Positions 61,801 through 64,000 of a stretch of DNA of 64,000 bases are shown here, piece after piece; the stretch's first letter is position 1; every line of letters starts with the position of its first letter. The notes beneath the pieces were generated by a model that saw only the letters and a list, made by a program, of their open reading frames with translations, had not been told where the DNA came from and did not search any database. A program made the position numbers and the translations under genes. The DNA is taken from positions 1-64,000 of IMG/VR virus record IMGVR_UViG_3300026478_000749. The stretch is one strand, 5' to 3'. The DNA comes from a virus.

Positions 61801-63815
61801 ATTCTGGTTATCCAACTTGTAAAGTTGCAACAGATGTTATTGTTAGCTTAACAGGTGTTACAGTTCAATCTGGTAACGATAGTGGATGGGGAGTATACGT
61901 TCAAAGAAATTGTACACCTGGAAATAACATTAGTACAGGATATCACCCAACCTATACAGATACAAGTTTCTTCCAAATTGTTGGAGAAAATTGTAAGTTC
62001 AAACTTACTAATGTAAGAGAAGATGAAGTTATTGATTTAATTTTTACTGATGCAGCAAACTGTGATAAAAAAGTAAAAATTGAAGGATTAGCATTAAGAT
62101 ACGTTGAGTATCCAACTGAAGCACCTGATTTACCATTGGTTGTTAACACCGGTTACACGTTAGTACCAAAAGTACAATATAGAAACACATACAATTATGG
62201 TTTAAAACACAATACAAAAGTTATTGTTGTTAGTGGCGCTACAATTAATTCATCTACAACACCGGCAAACATTACTAGTTATTTAGCTGCAGGTACTCTT
62301 GTTAAAAAAGACGTTAAAGATTTAGTTAATGGAAATGTTATATTAGGCGCAACATACTTATCATGCACTACACTTTCATCAAGCATGTTTGAATATGCTA
62401 GTGAAAACAATGATTATTCTTTTTCATATGATTATTCAACGCATACAATTAGTGATATTGATTGTTTGGGGTCAGTAAAGAAAAGTGAAATAACAGGTAT
62501 GACTTCAAATGGTCAACAGGTTGTTATTGAAGTTTTACCAACAACAAAACTACGTGTTTACACAAATAAAGAGGTTGATGAAGCAACATATAGAGTATCT
62601 AAACGAGATGGTTATTTCTTTGATTCTAGATCTCCAGAGTTTTTGCAATTAAAACCAGAAACACCTGAAGAGCCTTGTTGTTATTATCCATCAGATTACT
62701 ATGATACCGGAGATTTTTTAATTACAGAAAAAGGTGAATTATTAGAGGTCATTGCAGTTAATTTAAATTACTGTGAAAATAATCTTTATTATAACATTAA
62801 TGTAACAGGAACACAACCTCAAAATTTAGTATTATTTAATGGTAATAATGGAACACAAGTTTTAATACAACATTCATATACTAAGTTTAATAGACTTAAT
62901 ATGAATTTAAGTCAATATTATATTGATAATCAATGTTGTAAAACTGAAATTGAAGATCCTGTAAGAAATTATACAACTGAATGTGGTATTATAATTCCAG
63001 CAGTACCTTGTGGTAGCGCATATCCAATAGTTACCCCAACCCCAACATCTACACCGACACCAACAAATACATCTACCAGTACACCAACAGCAACGGGTAC
63101 ACCAACAGCAACGGGTACACCAACAGCAACCCCAACCCCTACTGTAACTCAAACATCAACTAATACCCCTACCAGTACACCAAGTAGTACCGCTACACCT
63201 ACTATAACTGAGACACCAACTAACACACCTACAGTAACAGATACACCAAATTGTGAATTTGTTATTGACACAAATATTGTAATAACAACGCCGACACCAA
63301 CAACAACGTCAACATCAACACCTAATTGTGAATTTATGGTTGATACTGTTGCGGTAATTGCTACCCCAACACCAAGCATAACAATCACCCCCACCTCTAC
63401 TTACACACCAAATTGTGAATTTGTAATAGACACTGTTGCGGTAATCGCCACACCAACACCAAGTGTTACTATAACACCTACATCAACTTTCACATCTAAT
63501 TGTGATTTTATTATTGATACTGTTGCTATAATTGCTACACCTACGCCAACGATCACAACTACACCAACAGTAACTGAAACCCCAACATCATCGGATAGTT
63601 GTGAATTTGTTGTTGATGTAAATGCAACGATTGCAACACCAACACCAACAATTACTACTACACCAACAATAACAACTACACCAACAATTACATTTACCGA
63701 AGGGTCTTGTGATATGGCATATGAAGTGGTTGAAAGTTCAGAGGGGATAATAGTTGAAAATGGTGCAAGTTTTATTGCAGATGAAAATAATACTGATATA
63801 TTAATAGTAGAATAA
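58854..63815 (+). CDS. Giant tail/baseplate protein with Thr-Pro and Cys repeats
   Basis: A 1653-residue virion protein. The N-terminal part contains a helical domain (about 345-480: DQKIDKIFQLYGQSFDKVKSYIDNIANMRNVSYD, FLKNLANTLGLN, EFYRRLLVNLAFIYKSKGTRSSIEFFLKFIGAPDP) that resembles phage tail protein I / 'tail-like' domains that join baseplate to fibres. The centre has many small beta domains. The C-terminus (about 1390-1610) is low complexity: a TPTPT-type stretch including an exact 18-bp DNA repeat, then five units each starting (N/S)C(E/D)F followed by a hydrophobic strand and a Thr/Pro linker. It was probably a surface-exposed, extendable stalk. It ends 22 nt before the next fibre gene. 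Confidence 0.8.
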   Translation: MAKRKVPSQAASGFETFSDSLVGRQITDGTSQLTNTNFALDTIVPEKDSKKFQTAPFSDFITLENLKVEEDVPTTVVQSDGKKRPVRFNTNKRDASKSLFGSLRERIRVSIARIAKNFPGAIFVDKDALASITSYTAENISYNPTTNTTTFKIQVGRFFNPFDIVLKEPTASQLIEVENKIRNLFSSYTKYCIVVENKTYAITSYVQPDQFNQISLVVDGKPFTGTTYSDSFILRPNDSVVEEFYLGLDDLEQTLLNRDTYPIYQAGFTVPRTSLDETKTELISILVNWPTSKDGYNIQITGLKFEEYITRLSDLATEIDNYKSNLVTRFLVAPQLFEFDTEDQKIDKIFQLYGQSFDKVKSYIDNIANMRNVSYDAIDNIPDVFLKNLANTLGLNTINLFDQKSLEEQIYKASSTVYNGQAIGKNLVEAELEFYRRLLVNLAFIYKSKGTRSSIEFFLKFIGAPDPMVKIDEYVYKVTSALPPSTLDDLNNTLNNINVSNNVTFNSETYTYTVSSLTGLTTNSQLTDYPIDETTLLPKAPTTNQENVFFQMGSGWSSVTLDHRSSDILDTENSVLSGRTKTLLTTSKPYSYGEEFFDNYRTLPGLDYGFTIQSEIDNQQGQILEDEALSNLILNRKNINVFVSAANAVNYDIWRKSRELEVTFGTNSLPPQTGVTFAQYLENIFSSQITNSNIIRYKKNYIALEDVYQDYINQLVASGYTTYDMISTSDFVNQMSPYWSNVLEQIIPSTTLWMGGNLIENNVFGRPKFSYRKPCKPLEIVENLYPEFETVIEEDLETIIGDPDNLRGLIEFSGVTFTLHIDIDGTDYSGTTQVVLTGSTLFGTGFTAVENCSVLTSSSSKIPLICEYKNWINLNLTTIKAAWKNAIAALVNQINQTETQYSAFNTPSYVPGNAVLSGKTQLISYEFFTDNNGVEKVKFIAHTNSSGECLVKDNLDFYFDVDYKYTEPKCHLDLSFDASCDVYSGYPTCKVATDVIVSLTGVTVQSGNDSGWGVYVQRNCTPGNNISTGYHPTYTDTSFFQIVGENCKFKLTNVREDEVIDLIFTDAANCDKKVKIEGLALRYVEYPTEAPDLPLVVNTGYTLVPKVQYRNTYNYGLKHNTKVIVVSGATINSSTTPANITSYLAAGTLVKKDVKDLVNGNVILGATYLSCTTLSSSMFEYASENNDYSFSYDYSTHTISDIDCLGSVKKSEITGMTSNGQQVVIEVLPTTKLRVYTNKEVDEATYRVSKRDGYFFDSRSPEFLQLKPETPEEPCCYYPSDYYDTGDFLITEKGELLEVIAVNLNYCENNLYYNINVTGTQPQNLVLFNGNNGTQVLIQHSYTKFNRLNMNLSQYYIDNQCCKTEIEDPVRNYTTECGIIIPAVPCGSAYPIVTPTPTSTPTPTNTSTSTPTATGTPTATGTPTATPTPTVTQTSTNTPTSTPSSTATPTITETPTNTPTVTDTPNCEFVIDTNIVITTPTPTTTSTSTPNCEFMVDTVAVIATPTPSITITPTSTYTPNCEFVIDTVAVIATPTPSVTITPTSTFTSNCDFIIDTVAIIATPTPTITTTPTVTETPTSSDSCEFVVDVNATIATPTPTITTTPTITTTPTITFTEGSCDMAYEVVESSEGIIVENGASFIADENNTDILIVE
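63081..63130 (+). repeat. 18-bp tandem repeat coding for Thr-Pro-Thr-Ala-Thr-Gly
   Basis: ACACCAACAGCAACGGGT occurs at 63081-63098 and 63099-63116, with a partial third copy at 63117-63130. It lies inside the Thr-Pro region of the 1653-residue gene and can expand or contract in frame. Confidence 0.85.
63249..63720 (+). repeat. Five Cys-led coding repeats
   Basis: Within the 1653-residue gene, five units of about 28-35 residues begin NCEF, NCEF, NCEF, NCDF and SCEF, followed by a sixth, diverged SCDM start. Each holds one Cys, a hydrophobic strand such as VIDTVAVIATPTP, and a Thr/Pro linker. Confidence 0.85.
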
Positions 63816-63825
63816 ACAAAAAAAA

Positions 63826-63833
63826 TATTTAAA
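63826..63833 (+). promoter_or_regulatory. TATTTAAA variant motif, 4 nt from ATG
   Basis: TATTTAAA, then TAAA and the ATG at 63838. It is a one- to two-base variant of the putative late signal at the usual close spacing. Confidence 0.3.
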
Positions 63834-63837
63834 TAAA

Positions 63838-64000
63838 ATGAGTATAGTTAGAATTTCGGAATTACAAAGATTAACAACCCCAACAAATGGCGCGTTATTT
63901 TATATGGCACAAGGAAATGGGCCAACATATAGTTCAAGTGCAATCACATATGACGATTTATTTGGTAATGTTATAACGACAGGGTCAACAAGATTTTTTG
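63838..64000 (+). CDS. Tail fibre-like protein, N-terminal fragment (runs off window)
   Basis: An open frame of 54 codons from the ATG at 63838 to the right edge. It begins MSIVRISELQRLTTPTNGALFYMAQGNGPTYSS and continues SAITYDDLFGNVITTGSTRFF. The 'ISEL...' start, followed by 'V-x-x-G...T-Y...I-x-x-x-x-L', is like the N-terminus of the fibre gene at 8908 (MAGLKISELSSSL...STTYKSTLQSL). It is therefore probably a second fibre whose N-terminus binds the same site or a related one on the baseplate. The rest lies outside the window. Confidence 0.7.
   Translation, partial: MSIVRISELQRLTTPTNGALFYMAQGNGPTYSSSAITYDDLFGNVITTGSTRFF

Noticed and set aside
62907-63394. Two 81-codon minus-strand open frames opposite the Thr-Pro repeats
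   Set aside because: They are Cys/Trp- or Val/Gly-monotonous by-products of the repetitive coding strand, with no start signals.
63081-63720. CRISPR-like array
   Set aside because: The repeats are in frame within a coding sequence and have no unique spacers of constant length.
1-64000. tRNA genes, integrase, transposons
   Set aside because: No cloverleaf, recombinase or insertion-sequence end was recognised by eye; tRNAscan-SE on the window would settle the tRNA question.

Overview
This AT-rich window is part of the genome of a large contractile-tailed phage (myovirus) with a T4-like gene set. It carries recognisable counterparts of T4 DNA polymerase (gp43), ssDNA-binding protein (gp32), UvsX, RNase H/FEN, replicative helicase (gp41), both class I ribonucleotide reductase subunits, neck proteins (gp13/14/15-like), tail sheath (gp18), tail tube (gp19), hub chaperone (gp26), tape measure and baseplate wedge proteins (gp53, gp25, gp6). 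Starts are almost never preceded by a Shine-Dalgarno sequence, and a few promoters resemble the Bacteroidota type (TTTG, about 19-20 nt, TAnnTTTG). A Bacteroidota host is therefore the best inference, not something the sequence proves. No tRNA, integrase, transposase or CRISPR was seen.

Layout. (1) 1-7392, minus strand: a partial HAD-like protein, PhoH, dUTPase, a degenerate HD-domain protein, a small protein, a glycosyltransferase, and a run of hypothetical or structural proteins that includes a 46-residue tandem-repeat protein and a WYL-like protein. (2) 7425-11968, plus: adhesin or tail-fibre genes (LamG-like, a long SGS-rich fibre, an L-type-lectin-like protein, a BppU-like protein). (3) 12060-17871: DNA polymerase (+), then a neck protein and an SNF2-type helicase (-). 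(4) 17923-37573, plus: neck and tail completion, sheath, tube, hub chaperone, tape measure and giant baseplate proteins. A previously unlisted 52-residue ribbon-helix-helix-like gene lies on the minus strand between the tail completion and sheath genes. (5) 37626-47218, plus: small genes, a Dps/ferritin-like gene, then the replication and nucleotide module. (6) 47380-64000, plus: baseplate wedge genes, adhesion-type proteins, a 1653-residue protein ending in Thr-Pro/Cys repeats, and the start of another tail-fibre-like gene.

How it works together: the replication genes lack the motif TATTTATA/T, whereas many virion genes carry it within about 40 nt of their start, always in the same orientation. 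That motif is the best candidate for a late-gene control signal. Rho-independent terminators follow the sheath, tube, Dps-like and nrdA genes.

The observations most worth a second look are: a near-perfect chromosomal-type parS site (15/16) beside a 19-bp palindrome after the tube gene; a probable programmed +1 frameshift that fuses the gp26-like protein to a gp51-like tail; the TATTTATA signal itself; a pseudoknotted RNA after nrdA; a structured leader on the DNA polymerase mRNA; and an OmpA-like peptidoglycan-binding segment inside a baseplate protein.
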